From contig OX637334.1 of NCBI GenBank assembly GCA_951799405.1, positions 8,370,001 to 8,434,000 of the forward strand: a stretch of DNA of 64,000 nucleotides, given 5' to 3'. The notes below the pieces were generated by a model. That model was not told where the DNA came from. It saw only the letters and a list, made by a program, of their open reading frames with translations, and made no database searches. Source of the stretch: Agapetus fuscipes. Its lineage: Eukaryota; Arthropoda; Insecta; Trichoptera; Glossosomatidae. Position 1 is the stretch's first letter; every line of letters starts with the position of its first letter. The position numbers were made by a program, and so were the translations under genes. Of the stretch, positions 44,411 through 55,903 are shown piece by piece.

Positions 44411-45342
44411 GATTATTGTATAGGTCAGTTTGATGCTAGCCACTCATTCTGTCAAAATTTAACCTTAAGTATTGATTTTCTATTAGATTTCAAATTTATT
44501 GAATCAGGATAAAGTTGCATCCTATATAACTAAAATAAGAAAGTATTTTTTTACGATAAAAAAAACTTCGAAACATTAAAAATTATGATTGACAGTGATT
44601 TTAAAATCCTTTATGGGTTCACAAACTCAAAGGATAAACTTAGTTTCGAGACTGAAGTTCATTTATTACTGCATATATATTACACATGGTATGGTCCACC
44701 CTCACATTTGCTTAGCAACTGTAAGATTTTTTTGTCATTTTAATAAGAAATTAAGATATTTATAGAAATACAGTAAATCTAAACTCTATTTAAAATAAGT
44801 AGCTTACAATAATATTCAATTTCATAAGAATTTTTTTTTCTTGGGAGTTATACACATAATTTTCGGGGGTTTTTATTTTGTACTCCCAACCCTGGTCACA
44901 CCACCTAGGCACACTTTAACATCAACACAAATAAAAAAACTCATACACCTCAAATTGTGTTACCTCATTTCCATTGTAAGTCACAGGATCACCTCGTGTA
45001 TAAAAAGCTGACATATTGATTTTATACGTCAGTCTTTGATGGGCGCGCCTAATGGACAGTCGACGACCTAATGTGGAGCGACATGTAGGCACAAAAAAAA
45101 TCTTAGAGCGACAGACCGCACATGATAACAATCTTACGGACCAAATTACTAAGAACAGGTTTTATTTTTGTTATGTTTCAGTTCCATGTGTTTTAACATT
45201 GAATATTTTTTTGTGGGAAGGTAAATTTGTTTAACAAATACAAAACTAATTATACCAATAAACGTAAAATAATATCCTTTGAAAAAAGTTTTCTACATAT
45301 TTTTCTCTATTTTTTATACATACAAATCAATAATAATTGTAT
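44411..45342. other. AT-rich stretch
   Basis: A small patch near 45035-45130 (GGGCGCGCC) is GC-richer. Frames here show no recognisable motif. Confidence 0.3.
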
Positions 45343-45560
45343 TATCTATAATCTAAGTTACAAAGATACCTATATTGACTTTTACATTTTTGTTTAATGA
45401 ACGCCTACAAGCAGACACTCGTAAATTCACGCTTACAACATGTCGCTTGTGAACTTACAATGTATAAAACACAAATCTCAAATGAACATAAGTCTTTGCA
45501 ACTTTTGTCGGCCTTCCCTGACACAGGAACAAGGAGGAACATTGGCAAAATAAAACAAAC
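45343..45560 (-). repeat. RepA copy, 5' part lost
   Basis: TATCTATAATCTAAGTTACA tail; TTTTGCCAATGTTCCTCC is the last recognised word on the minus strand. Confidence 0.7.
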
Positions 45561-45928
45561 TTGTTTTCCCAAAAAATCTTATAAATATATACATTTTTTG
45601 CGTGCTAAATTTCAATAAAATAACGCTATACATTCTCGAACAAATTTAGGTACCACGCCTTATTCTTTCATATTATGTACATAGGTAATGTTTGGCGGAA
45701 CAGATGTACCTACCTACACATGATTAAATCACAAAAACGTTATATACAGAGTTAATTATGTGCGAGCCGTTGTGTACGGACTTAAAGCGTTATTAAATAC
45801 GCACATTAAAGAGACAAGGAGATCTGATATGCCGGCCACAGCAAGCGACCCAACAGGACAGACAACTTGTACACAAGAAAAAGTATACGCACAAAATATC
45901 CAGACATAAAAAAAATCGGAAAAAATCT
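45561..45928. other. Stretch before the LINE-b copy
   Basis: A roughly 60-codon + frame ending at 45909 (VYAQNIQT, stop) is open but has no ATG at its start and no recognised domain. Confidence 0.2.
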
Positions 45929-46545
45929 TCTTCTTTTTCTTCATCAGCCTTTCTCAGATGTAGGCTTCCGCTAATCTTCATGCCTATCTATCGGCTGTTG
46001 TGTTCAGCCATCTTCTGCCTTCAGTTCCCTTGATGTCTTCCAACCACCTCAGTAGGGATCTTCTTACTCCTCTTCTCCAGAAGCTTCGCTGGCTCTGTGT
46101 CCCAGAGCGCGTCGAACTTAAAGTATGCTCGGTGGTCCAAAAAGCTTTATTTGAAAAGACTCCCAAATATCTCGCTGATTTAATCAAGCCCGTCGCCCTC
46201 GGCAAAAAAGCTTCACTCTACGCTTGGCAGAAACCGAAGCCAAGTCACGTATTGAAGAGCCGATCAGAAGAGTAAACACATTGTTTGGAGAGCGTGCACT
46301 TTCAGTTGCTCTTCCTCTGCCCTGGAGCTGCGTGCCTCATCGTGTGAAAGAGCTAGAGGACCAAGCAAATTTCTGGCATCACATGCACAAGTGCTCTTGG
46401 AGTGACTACATCACGAAACGGCGCTATAAAGAAATCACCAACTCATCATCATCATCATCCCGCTTGGGCATCCTGGGTCGCCACTGGACTATCCTTTTCG
46501 GCCACCTGTCGTGGTTCTGTCTTGCGACGTGGCCTATCCAGCGAG
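45929..46545 (-). repeat. LINE-b copy split by LINE-d
   Basis: Left piece 45929-46065 (TCTTTCAGCCTTTCTC-type end, CTATCGGCTGTTGTGTTCAG) and right piece 46455-46545 (CGCTTGGGCATCCTGGG, CTTTTCGGCCACCTGTCGTG) are continuous with each other when compared with 27640-28010. Confidence 0.7.
46066..46454 (+). pseudogene. LINE-d: CR1/L2-like retrotransposon C-terminus
   Basis: The + strand encodes LLQKLRWLCVPERVELKV and TPKYLADLI in one frame, then NTLFGERALSVALPLPWS with CVPHRVKELE in another. These parallel the L.LHWLPV..R..FK, YL.DL and R.FSVAAP.LWNSLP blocks of CR1/L2-type LINEs. It ends in five ATC units, a typical microsatellite tail. A frameshift lies near 46225. Confidence 0.75.
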
Positions 46546-46696
46546 TGTTCATCAAATCTTACCACAACTGGGTATTGATTGTATTTACATTTACTAGCAA
46601 AGACAATCTCTCAAGATGTGTGGTGCTTACAAAAAAAAGTGTACCTACTAAATAAATCTGTCTATTTTATTATTGCAATTATTGGCAATACACTTT

Positions 46697-46822
46697 AAGT
46701 GCTATTCACAAAACATTTAATCCGTGGCTGATCTACGGATCATCGCTTTTTTGTGTCGGAATTCCCTGTAGGCTGCGGATGAGCCATGACTTTTCTGTTT
46801 AAGAATAACACCGTTTGAATGT
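46697..46822 (+). repeat. RepF copy
   Basis: GCTATTCACAAAACATTTAA, GGCTGATCTACGGATCATCG and AAGAATAACACCGTT recur at 59675-59805. CCGTGGCTGATCTACGG is a short palindrome at its core. Confidence 0.55.
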
Positions 46823-47381
46823 TGCTTTATAAAACGGATGGTCTACGATTATATCCATCTCAGGAATTTCAGTTGTTTTCTCGTCGATTATCACGTCTTA
46901 TCTTTCATCTTGTTAAAAGGTTTAATCTCTCTTAATTGATTTTAATCTGGCTGAAGCTTGTTGGATACTTTGATAGATAAAACGTTCGCAGGTTTATGCT
47001 TCGTTGCCATGTACAGACACTGGCGAGACTGCACGAATGGGGGGAGAGAGTGTGAATAAGTTCTTAAAATAATCTGTTATTATCTCTTGTTTTATTTTGT
47101 CTCTATTTTGTTCAGATTAAATTAATTTTGAGCACCTTTCCTATTAAAAATTAAATAGTTTGTGTATTGACATTGTGATGAATCATTTTAAATTAATATC
47201 AGAAATTTGCTCCGTCTATTTGATTACTCTTCTACGGTTTTACTCTCAGACAACAAATCCTTGGATCAGCTGCCGAATAAAGCCAGTTTTGCAAATACTT
47301 ATATACGCGTGTTTCTCCCTGCGCGTGACTAACTAGAATGGAGATTATTATTTTATTATGATTATTAAAAACACTGCTGGT
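46823..47381. other. Unique stretch
   Basis: No gene recognised. Confidence 0.3.
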
Positions 47382-47389
47382 GTTTATAC

Positions 47390-47963
47390 TAGAGATGCCA
47401 CGAATAGTGAATTGGCCGAATACCGAATACCGAATATTCGGCAACGCTGTCGGCCGAAGCGCCGAATATTCGGCCGCCGAATATTCGGCGCTTCGGAGAA
47501 GAATGCTGTGGCAAACGAGTTGGATTTTTATTTGAAAACAGTTCGCCTAGATCGGAAGGCCGATCCTTACAAGTGGTGGTCAGCAAACGAAAAACAATAC
47601 CCGAACCTTTCGAAATTTGCAAAAGTTTATCTTTCTTCGCCTGGAAGTAGCGTTTATAGTGAGAGGTTATTTTCTGAGGCTGGTAACGTTTACGATGAAA
47701 AGCGCAATCGTTTGCTACCAGAAAATGCTGAAAAGCTCGTTTTTATCCATCACAACTTACCACTGATTAATTTTAAGTACTAAAATGTTGTAATTTGGAA
47801 ATAAATACATAATTTTTGAGTAAAATAACGTGTCTTTTTTTACATGATTTGCTATTCGGTATTCGGCCGAATAGTACGCACTATTCGGCCGAATACCGAA
47901 TAGCAAAAAAGTGGCCGAATAGGCCGAATACCGAATAGTTGCCGAATATTCGTGGCATCATTA
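47390..47963 (+). mobile_element. hAT element, internally deleted, 574 bp
   Basis: The ends TAGAGATGCCACGAATA (left) and its reverse complement TATTCGTGGCATCATTA (right) are inverted with two mismatches. GTTTATAC at 47382-47389 and 47964-47971 is a perfect 8 bp target duplication, the hAT signature. Both subterminal regions are dense in CCGAATA and its reverse, the probable transposase-binding repeats. Between them lies only the last part of the transposase frame and an AATAAA signal at 47800-47805. Confidence 0.9.
47480..47783 (+). pseudogene. hATC dimerisation domain of a hAT transposase
   Basis: The frame contains DPYKWWSANEKQYPNLSKFA, SPGSSVYSERLFSEAGN and KRNRLLPENAEKLVFIHHNL, then stop: the C-terminal hATC domain with its W..N...P.L...A..YL and SER.FS.AG......R..L motifs. 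The DDE catalytic core and BED finger are absent. No methionine starts it inside the element, so it is a relic or would need splicing to a host promoter exon. Confidence 0.85.
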
Positions 47964-47971
47964 GTTTATAC

Positions 47972-48617
47972 CCAGCTGTCGACAAGCTGACTCTCAACTC
48001 TGACGTATAAATTTTTTAAATACCTTTCTCCACTAAAATTACTGCCTATTCTTCAAGGCTAGCTTTGCGCCGTTTACTCTGTCTCTATATATATTTAGTG
48101 AGCTTATAATGATAGCACTTGTTGGCTCACTATATTCCCTGCGCAGGCGCGTTGACGGGAAACTGTGGGTTATTTATTTTCCTTAATTATCGGATAAGGC
48201 CTCGAGGGTAATGCACACTGCGCAGTATTGTACCAAGGCTGCAACTACTGGTAAATAAAATCCTATTTTAAAATATTTCAAAAATATATACTTAGTAGAA
48301 CGATGGTTCTTCTGGATTTCACCATCTATACAAGTGGCCGGGTTTTTCAGACAGAAAAATACCGTTTTATATTGTTTTTGTTGCCTTATAAAACTCACCA
48401 AGATTACAGTATTGTAGACTTACACATAGCATCACACATATATTGATAAATTTACTAAATGAGTTGCTGCTCTTTCATTTGAGATATTTTGTAAAAACAA
48501 ATAAACACTTTTCTTAATATACTCAGTCAAGCTCTTTCTCTTTCAGTTTTGTAAAACTACACACATGACTTTATTTATTCAAGTTCAAAGAGTCAATTCG
48601 AGTTGCTAGCAGTGACC
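47972..48617. other. Unique stretch with a GCGCA pair
   Basis: CCTGCGCAGGCGCG near 48140 and CACTGCGCAG near 48220 recall the cluster at 8960-9095. No gene recognised. Confidence 0.3.
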
Positions 48618-48898
48618 AGTCTGTAGTCTAATGGTCAATGCTTTGGGCTTGTGATTAGAAAGTAGTGGGTTTGGCCCCCGGTGGAGCACAAAAAAACATT
48701 TTTTAAATGTGCTCTTCGCTGGGTTAAAAAAAATAATATGCCTTTGACCGGTAACGATACAGAAACGTTACCCTGCCTTGCAGCAACTGAGTCTTGCTTT
48801 AGAATTGGCACAGTCTACAGCGACGACTAAGCTAGCAGAGAGCTCTTGATGCACTGACTAAAGAAATCGTCCTCATATTATTATTATCAGCATTAAAG
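48618..48898 (+). repeat. RepC SINE, full length
   Basis: Head GACCAGTCTGTAGTCTAATG; B box decayed (GGGTTTGGCCCCCGG); body with TGAGTCTTGCTTTAGAATTG; tail TCCTCATATTATTATTATC. Confidence 0.8.
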
Positions 48899-49905
48899 CA
48901 TTTTATTCGAACAAGTATTTTTTTACCACAAAAATGTTGGGTGTGCCTACAAAACTTTCTTCGTTTTTACGCTCGTTAAATATAAAGCACACACAATTCC
49001 CTTTTTAATTAAATCACAAAACCGTTTACGAGCTTAAAAACTCTCAAAGTTGCAATTGACTTCGGATAAAAAAAAACTTTCACCAGACATATTCGTCAAT
49101 AAAAAGCTGACTGAGTTTTTACAACTTTAAAAGCTTACCTGTCTTTATGCCTTTGTTTGAGACTGCATTCATTCCTTATTTTCAAAAATAAAATAGAGCT
49201 GTACAAAATTTTCAAATATTGTCAAGACTTTAAAATGTGAATTTTCCAACATAGATTTCCAGGTTACATACATTATTTTATCCTTCTCGCAAAAGACAGC
49301 AACGATCATTTTTTTTCAATAACATTCTTTTGAGTATAAATTTACGACTTTTTGCATCATTATTCATTAAGAGATCCATTTGAAAGGTGCTTAAAAATCG
49401 TTTAAGGTAAACACTATTTTCCTGAAAAATGCCTGCGAGAAACTTGTAATCTGTAGAGACTTCAAACCAGTTTCGACATTATTTTATTTTTTATTAAATC
49501 CTTCACATTCTAGTTTTAATGATGATTAAGGTTAATTGAATCTTATAATTTAAATTAAATTGATAATCCTAGGAATCAAATTAATTATGAGATGCCTTTT
49601 TAATGCTTAACTGAAAAGAAATCGCCGTCAATTTGTTTTTTGAATGATTTTTTCTTTACACCCCACATGTCTTTAAATGTATTACACCAATTAGTCAGTG
49701 GAAATTAATTTACGATGAAAAATTGTCGAGGAAACGAGAATAACTGGTTTGATATATACTTTGCAAAAAGTATTTAATTTGTGAAAGAAACGGCGAAAAT
49801 TAAAATTGAGTACAGAATGTCTTGAGAGTGAACAAGCATGTAACAAATAATACTGCATGTTACTTTATGTACAATAAGACAGTGTAATAATTAAAAAAAC
49901 GCACA
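48899..49905. other. AT-rich stretch
   Basis: No gene or repeat recognised. Confidence 0.35.
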
Positions 49906-49985
49906 GAGATTTATTTTCACAAGTTTAGCATTTATTTCACCTCGAGTACTTTCGACTTGCTGACGTCATTTTCAAGCGGACACTG
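49906..49985 (-). repeat. PLE-like end fragment
   Basis: On the minus strand GACGTCAGCAAGTCGAAAGT is followed by TACTCGAGGTGAAATAAATG and CTTGTGAAAATAAA. A weak stem and GAAA are kept, CTGATGA is not. Confidence 0.3.
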
Positions 49986-50514
49986 TTACAAAATTGACAA
50001 GGCAAAAACCCTAGAGAAATGAGAAGGATGAGTTACGACAAAGAGGTACAATTAGGTACCTAACAACAAAAATGAAGTAGCAGAAATCTGAACATAGACC
50101 AAAATATAAGAATTTATAAAAGTTTGGTCAATGTCCAGATTCTTGCTTATATCTTTGCAACTTAGATTATTTTAGGTTGTGCCATAAGTAGCACATTCAA
50201 GTTGAAGAGTAAATACTTAAGAAATTTCTTTTTAACGTATTTCTCTTTTTTTATTTACAACACAAATAAATTGACTACAAAGTTCTTGCATACGTTTCGG
50301 ACCAGTTTTATATCTCGTAAACCATCTTGTTAGTTTGGCTCGGCCGAGGCACATTGTTGCTGTAGAGAAACGGTGTCAAAAATATGGCCCACTTAAGCTT
50401 AATTAAAGCCTTTATTGAATCTTGAATATGTTGATTGAAATGGGCGTGCTGGAACCTCAAGATAGTCTACTTTTTTACATTTTAAAATCCAATTTTTTTA
50501 AAGGTAAAACATCA
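49986..50514. other. Stretch with a RepA tail
   Basis: 50147-50175 (TATATCTTTGCAACTTAGAT) is the RepA 3' end alone. No gene recognised. Confidence 0.35.
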
Positions 50515-50985
50515 TCTCTCTGTAGTCTATTGGTTAACGCTACGGCTTCGTAAACGGAAGGTCGTGATTAGGAGTTATAGGTTCACACAGCTGGTGATTG
50601 ACACTGGAGAGTTGCTTTCTGGCATCTGCTGCCGTGGTCTATAGAAGCTTGAGTTTTCGGACGTTTTTCGTTTGCGATGGGTTTCTTCAGTGTGATTTGT
50701 ATCATCAGCATCACATCATTCTATCATTTCACTGAAAATGCCCATCGCAGACATGGGCAAAACATCCGGAATCTCTAGCTCCGATGGACAACGGTGACAG
50801 ACTCTGGAAAGAAATTCTTCAGGAAGGTTTGGAGTCCAAATTTTGCTCTTTACTTCACTGTGTTGAACGATTTTACCAAGACCGGTGACTCTTGCTTGAG
50901 AATTAACGCTTTCTGTAGGGAAGATCAAGCTCTTGAGGTATGATGTACACAAAAACAGCGCTCACTTATTATGTACATCATCGTA
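50515..50985 (+). repeat. RepC head and tail around an unrelated middle
   Basis: Head CTGTAGTCTATTGGTTAACG (50521 on) and RepC body from 50887 (ACTCTTGCTTGAGAATTAAC) to CAAAAACAGCGCTCAC. Between lie about 300 bases that share TTCTTCAGTGTGATTT-type words with 37400. Confidence 0.5.
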
Positions 50986-51502
50986 TATTTATTTTATGGT
51001 CAGATTCTGATGGTTCAGAAGATTTTTGTTACTCAACAAAAACGTATTTTTTTTAATATGTAAATCGTTTTGGCGGACAGAATTACTTTAAAGTTAAGTA
51101 CATATTATGTGCTCATTTTTAACTCGTGTTTTGCGTATATTCGCAGTAAGTTCATATTTAACGTCGCGTCAGTTGGTTTATTTAAACTTTTTGACAAGCT
51201 CAATAAAGCCATGTGCAACCTTTTTTAAATACATCAAGTCAAAAAAAAAATGAACATAAGCTCTCATACGTCATATAATATTCATTAAAGAATAGAAGAC
51301 TGCGCTCTTTTAAAAGATATATTTACATTATTTTCTTTTTTTGCAATAAAAATAAAAATAAAAACTGGAAGTTATACAAGAAATATGTCAGAATTGCACA
51401 CTATTTCTTTCATATTCTGTATTTCGTCTAAAATTAGTCTGGGGTTTTATCCCCTTAAAACGGAGTTTAAGATGAATGTAAGAAAATTACTGGTTAATTA
51501 TA
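50986..51502. other. AT-rich stretch
   Basis: No gene recognised. Confidence 0.3.
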
Positions 51503-51758
51503 TTCCTTGACTTATAGGTTGGTATGAGGCTGACCACCCATACTGTAAAAAATGGTTCACTTTGCCAATGTCACCCCTGTTTCAGGGAAGGTCGGCAAAA
51601 GTTGTGGGGCTTATGTTCATTTGAGGTTTGGATTTTATTTGTAAGTACACATTCAGCATTTGTAAGCGCGAACTACACTTGTTGGTTTGTGGGCATACAT
51701 CTGAGAGCTTTAAATGAATATATCTTTGCAACTTAGATTATAGATTATAGATTATTAT
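51503..51758 (+). repeat. RepA copy, full length
   Basis: ATTCCTTGACTTATAGGTTG to AACTTAGATTATAGATTATA. AATTATA lies just before the start and shortly after the end, a possible target duplication. Confidence 0.9.
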
Positions 51759-52014
51759 AGAATTATACATAATTGTTTTTTTTATCTGAAAATACCAATG
51801 ACAAATGTATCCCTGTAATCCAAAGGTTGGCGACAACATTTTTGTCCCCCTTGCACACGACAGGTGGATAAAAATGTCATGCCCTGCGGCCAATAATTGC
51901 AACTGACAAATTGATCCACATGCATTATATGCAGGGAAATTTTGTATGCAGATCTCGCATTCAACTTGTTATAATACGCTTCTGATTGCAAAACATATTA
52001 TTTTTATTGTCTTT

Positions 52015-52309
52015 GGGGCCGTCCATAAATTACGTCATCGATTTTGGCCGATTTTCGACCCCCCCCCCCCCCCCTCCTACAATCATCCTATAGTCATTAT
52101 CTAATGACCCCCCCTCCCCCTCTTGCTGTAATAATGGATGAGCTTAATAATTAATAATGTTATATTACTTACATAATATTTTAAATATTTGTAGAAATTG
52201 GTATTTACAAGAACGACGTCACTTTTGGTACTCGTACATCATTTGCCATCATCCGCAGACCAGACCCTCCCCCCCCTTAATGCGAATGACGTAATATATG
52301 GACAGCCCC
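52015..52309. mobile_element. MITE with GGGGCCGTCCATAA ends
   Basis: The left end GGGGCCGTCCATAAATTACG and the right end, read inverted, GGGGCTGTCCATATATTACG match at 22 of the first 24 positions. The interior has long C runs near both ends and no coding capacity. Flanks give at best TTT as target duplication, so the superfamily is open. Confidence 0.75.
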
Positions 52310-52536
52310 TTTCATATATTTTTTCATAATTTCCACAGATGCTTTTTTTATGATCTAAAGGCTGGACGGAATAAACCTCTGATTACTTCATTTCATATTT
52401 TTGATTCCTGATGGGATTTGAAATCTTGCTATTCTGGAAGAAGTTTGTATTTATATTCCAGACAATTATTGTAGGCACCGTGACCATGGACTATTGTTAC
52501 TCCCAAGATGCAGAACTAACCTGACAAAGGCTATGA

Positions 52537-52765
52537 CTGTAGGGATGGCCCCATATTGTAAAAAATGGTTCACTTTGCCAATATCACCCCTGTGTTAGGG
52601 AAGGTCGGCAAAAGTTGTAGGGCTTATGTTCATTTGAGGTTTGGATTTTATTTGTAAGTACACATTCAGCATTTGTAAGCGCGAACTACACGTGTTTGTT
52701 TGTGGGCATGCATCTGAAAGCTTTAAATGAATATATCCTTGCAACTTAGATTATAGATATAGAGG
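52537..52765 (+). repeat. RepA copy, start replaced
   Basis: Begins at GGGATGGCCCCATATTGTAA and closely matches the copy at 51503-51758 thereafter (GTACACATTCAGCATTTGTA), ending AACTTAGATTATAGATATAG. Confidence 0.85.
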
Positions 52766-53470
52766 GCAATGGCTATGCTCAATAAGATCTCTTTCTCGTT
52801 TGATATCTTCCACCTGTATGACAATCATCATAAACAGAAGCTTAGTGCTTTTTATTGAATTGAATTGTTTTAAGTATATCTGGATTATTGTTGAAGTAAT
52901 TAGGCATCACTTATTATGTATATTATTTAGTAAAAAATAAGTATTTTCTATGCCGGAAAGGGAAGGCCCAGAAACTGATAAAAAATCTCGTATTATCTGG
53001 AATCCATTCTACATATTATATTCACCACAGACGTTAATTTGTAGTTGTAATCCAGCCGCACAAAATTTTGAAATCGCGGTCCCATTAAGTTACGAAATAA
53101 CTCACTTCCAATTGAATATGCAAAAATATTTTAATATTTTTTATTGTTTCTCTATGGCCACATAAAGTTTTTTTAATAAAGGCCATTAAATAATTTTCAA
53201 ACATCTCATTATTATTTAAGGCTACCAGTTTTACATTGTCATATATCGTAAACTGAAATTCCTCCGAACACCATAAATCAAACATGCTTAATGACGTCAC
53301 ACCGCACTTCGCATACTAATTCTGTAGGAGGTTAAAAAATATTGCTTATACTCCTATCGATTGCAAAAATCGAAACAATGTATGAAAACTAAATCACTCA
53401 AGAGGAGTGTCATCGTTTTTTGATACATTTTCGTTTTACGTAATCGATATAAGTTTATGTAAATGCTTTA
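52766..53470. other. AT-rich stretch
   Basis: Overlapping frames at 52950-53300 on both strands show no recognisable domain. Confidence 0.3.
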
Positions 53471-54449
53471 TGCCCGCTTTCCACTGCGAGCGGGAAATAG
53501 CTGAGCGGGAGCGGGAAATAGCTGAGCGGAGCGTAGTGAAATAGTTTTGGCCTTCCATTGCGAAAGAGTTTTAAAAAATAATGGTATTTGCCTTCCACAG
53601 CCAACGAGCTCGGCGGAGTGAGCTAGGCGGGAAATGAGATGAGTCAGATGAAAGAGTTGTTTGCCTTCCATCTACAGCTGGCTTAGCGGAGCCAACTAGT
53701 GTGTGACAGCTCGTTGCAGCCTACGCCCAGATCAAACGTTTTAATTATTAATAAAAAAAGTTTTTTTTTTTGTTTCGAAAAATAAAAAGTAATGTATTAT
53801 TTTGCTTTAATACATTAAAAGTAGATGTTGGAAATAAAACATACATTTTAATATTTTCAAATTTATAAAATAATGTATGATGTGCAGTGTGTGACAGCTC
53901 GTTGCAGCCTACGCCCAGATCAAACGTTTTAATTATTAATAAAAGAGTTTTTTTTGTTTCGAAACATAAAAAGTAATGTATTATTTTGCTTTAAACATAA
54001 AAAGTAGATGTTGGAAATAAAACATACATTTTAATATTTTCAAATTAATAAAATAATGTATGATGTGTTTTTGTAAATCATGTATGATGTGTTTTATCGC
54101 TGTCACGCAACTGCGCGGGTTGGCGCGGGGGGCACGGGGGAGCGGAGTCAGTTGAAAACTAGCGGCCGAGACCATGACACAGCGGACCCATTTTTACTCG
54201 CTCAGTCAGCTCCGCTCACTCCGCTGTCGGTGGAAGCACTTCTATGAAATTTACTGTTGCTAGTCGAGCGGAGTCCGTACGGAGTCCGCTGGAAACTCGC
54301 TCAACTCTGCGACCACTTTTGTAACTCTTTGTACTCGCTCAGTCCGCTCCGCTGACTCGCTGTCGGTGGAAGCACTTCTATGAAATTTACTGTTGCTAGT
54401 CGAGCGGAGTCCGTACGGAGTCAGCTCCGCTCGCAGTGGAAAGCGGGCA
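53471..54449. mobile_element. 979 bp inverted-repeat element, TTA target, Harbinger-like
   Basis: A perfect 23 bp terminal inverted repeat begins TGCCCGCTTTCCACTGCGAG (53471-53493; 54427-54449). TTA sits on both flanks (53468-53470; 54450-54452), as for PIF/Harbinger elements. The subterminal DNA is full of AGCGGAG/CTCCGCT words. Inside are two internal duplications: 53698-53885 with 53886-54065 (188 bp offset), and 54226-54286 with 54362-54422 (136 bp offset). No transposase remains. Confidence 0.8.
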
Positions 54450-54949
54450 TTATACTCGGAGAGAGGGTAAAAAAACTGGAAAGTAAATACATAGGAATGT
54501 CGAGTCATATATTAAGCGGAATTCCTTGAAATATTTTTCTTCCGCGAATGCAGTGTGGTCCAAAATATACAGTAAAATTTGTTTTTAGTGCCATGTGAAT
54601 TTTACTACTTCACGTAAGCGTGAATATTATGATAGAGTTTCTTATTGTTTTTCCAGTTTTATATTTTTCATTACAGCTAAGTTATAACCACTATCCGAGT
54701 TTGGTTTCCCCATAGGAAGTAATTAAAGGTAAAGGTATAAATTTCAAAAAATTCCGTGTATGGTGAGCAAACTACTTCAGGCAATCTATCGCAGTCACGG
54801 ACCATCAACGATAAGGATTGGAATCTATGAGTATGAAAAATGTACAAGGACTCACCAATAATTCACTCATGTTATATGCATAAATCTTCTCTTATTTGCA
54901 TTGATTCTTCTTTTACCTGTCGTGTACACTTGTTCAAAAGACTTTGGAG
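54450..54949. other. Unique stretch
   Basis: No gene recognised. Confidence 0.3.
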
Positions 54950-55123
54950 GAATGTGATGTCTTTACGCTATACACTTCAGATAAAAGTAGGGGCTTGCCA
55001 GCTCACTAGTGGGCTGGTAGGTACACATATATAGTAAAGACTGAGAAAGCCCTATCGGGGATCGAAGCCTAACTCTCGGCATAGAATGCAAGCATCCTAC
55101 CAACCGAGCTATCAACCAGATTT
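54950..55123 (-). repeat. RepB SINE, head and partial body
   Basis: On the minus strand TTGATAGCTCGGTTGGTAGG and TTAGGCTTCGATCCCCGATA are the A- and B-box regions. The body is shortened. Confidence 0.65.
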
Positions 55124-55903
55124 TGGGTACGATTCTTTTGAATTTGTTACCAAAAAATCATTTTTTTCGTTGCACACGGCTCACCCGGTACTTTTGTTTG
55201 TTCACTAATTTGTTTGAAGCTGAAGTTAATGCCATCATTATTTCTTGTTAATACAAGTTTTGATCATTAATTTAAAAACGTATTATTGATAATTAAAAGG
55301 AAATGTTTGAGAACTTAATTAGCAGATGCCTAGGTATGTTTATAACAGTAAATATTCTTCGTGCATATCTCTAAAGTCTATATTATATGTTCTACGTTTT
55401 ACTATTTATTAAATAAATAAGTAATAAATTATATTGTTAAGTTCACTAAATAAATTAGCTTTTTTTTTAATCGGGTGCTTTTTGCACTCATAAATATCAC
55501 TTCAACTTAGTTGATTTTTTTTTAATTTCTAAGGTCAACAACAGACTGAAGATTCGTATAAAATAAAAGTTGGCATTATTAGTATAAACAACGGTTTCTC
55601 TCTCTGAATTTACTTTTTCTATTTTGATTACTATTTTGTCAAAAAATGGCATCAAATGTTTTTAAATGGCGACAAAAATATTATAAATATAAATAAGGAA
55701 TTGTCTCAAAAAAGGAGAATTTATTGTTTCGTTCATTCATACATTGCGAAAATATTGTATGTTTCGTAAACTAATAATATTTGCTAATAATATAGTATTA
55801 CGTTCATTTATAAAAATTGTTGGAAAGTTAATTTAACCGCTCTCTCTGAAAATTTTGCTGTATGACATAGTAAGTAAGTACTTAAAAATGTTTTTTTTTA
55901 CAG
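55124..55903 (+). other. AT-rich intron end
   Basis: Strongly AT-rich and free of recognised repeats, ending in a nine-T tract plus ACAG at 55891-55903, a clear 3' splice site for the exon that follows. Confidence 0.6.

Noticed and set aside
45756..45981. Small genes just left of LINE-b
   Set aside because: Frames on both strands are short, have no start or domain signal, and run into the LINE-b 3' end.
51524..51736. Small conserved protein family suggested by frames opening with MRLTT
   Set aside because: The frames lie in RepA and recur (for example at 59100) only because the repeat is repeated; start, length and end differ between copies.
53468..54508. Minus-strand frames in the 53.5-54.5 kb element
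   Set aside because: They follow AGCGGAG-type subterminal repeats and show no transposase motif.
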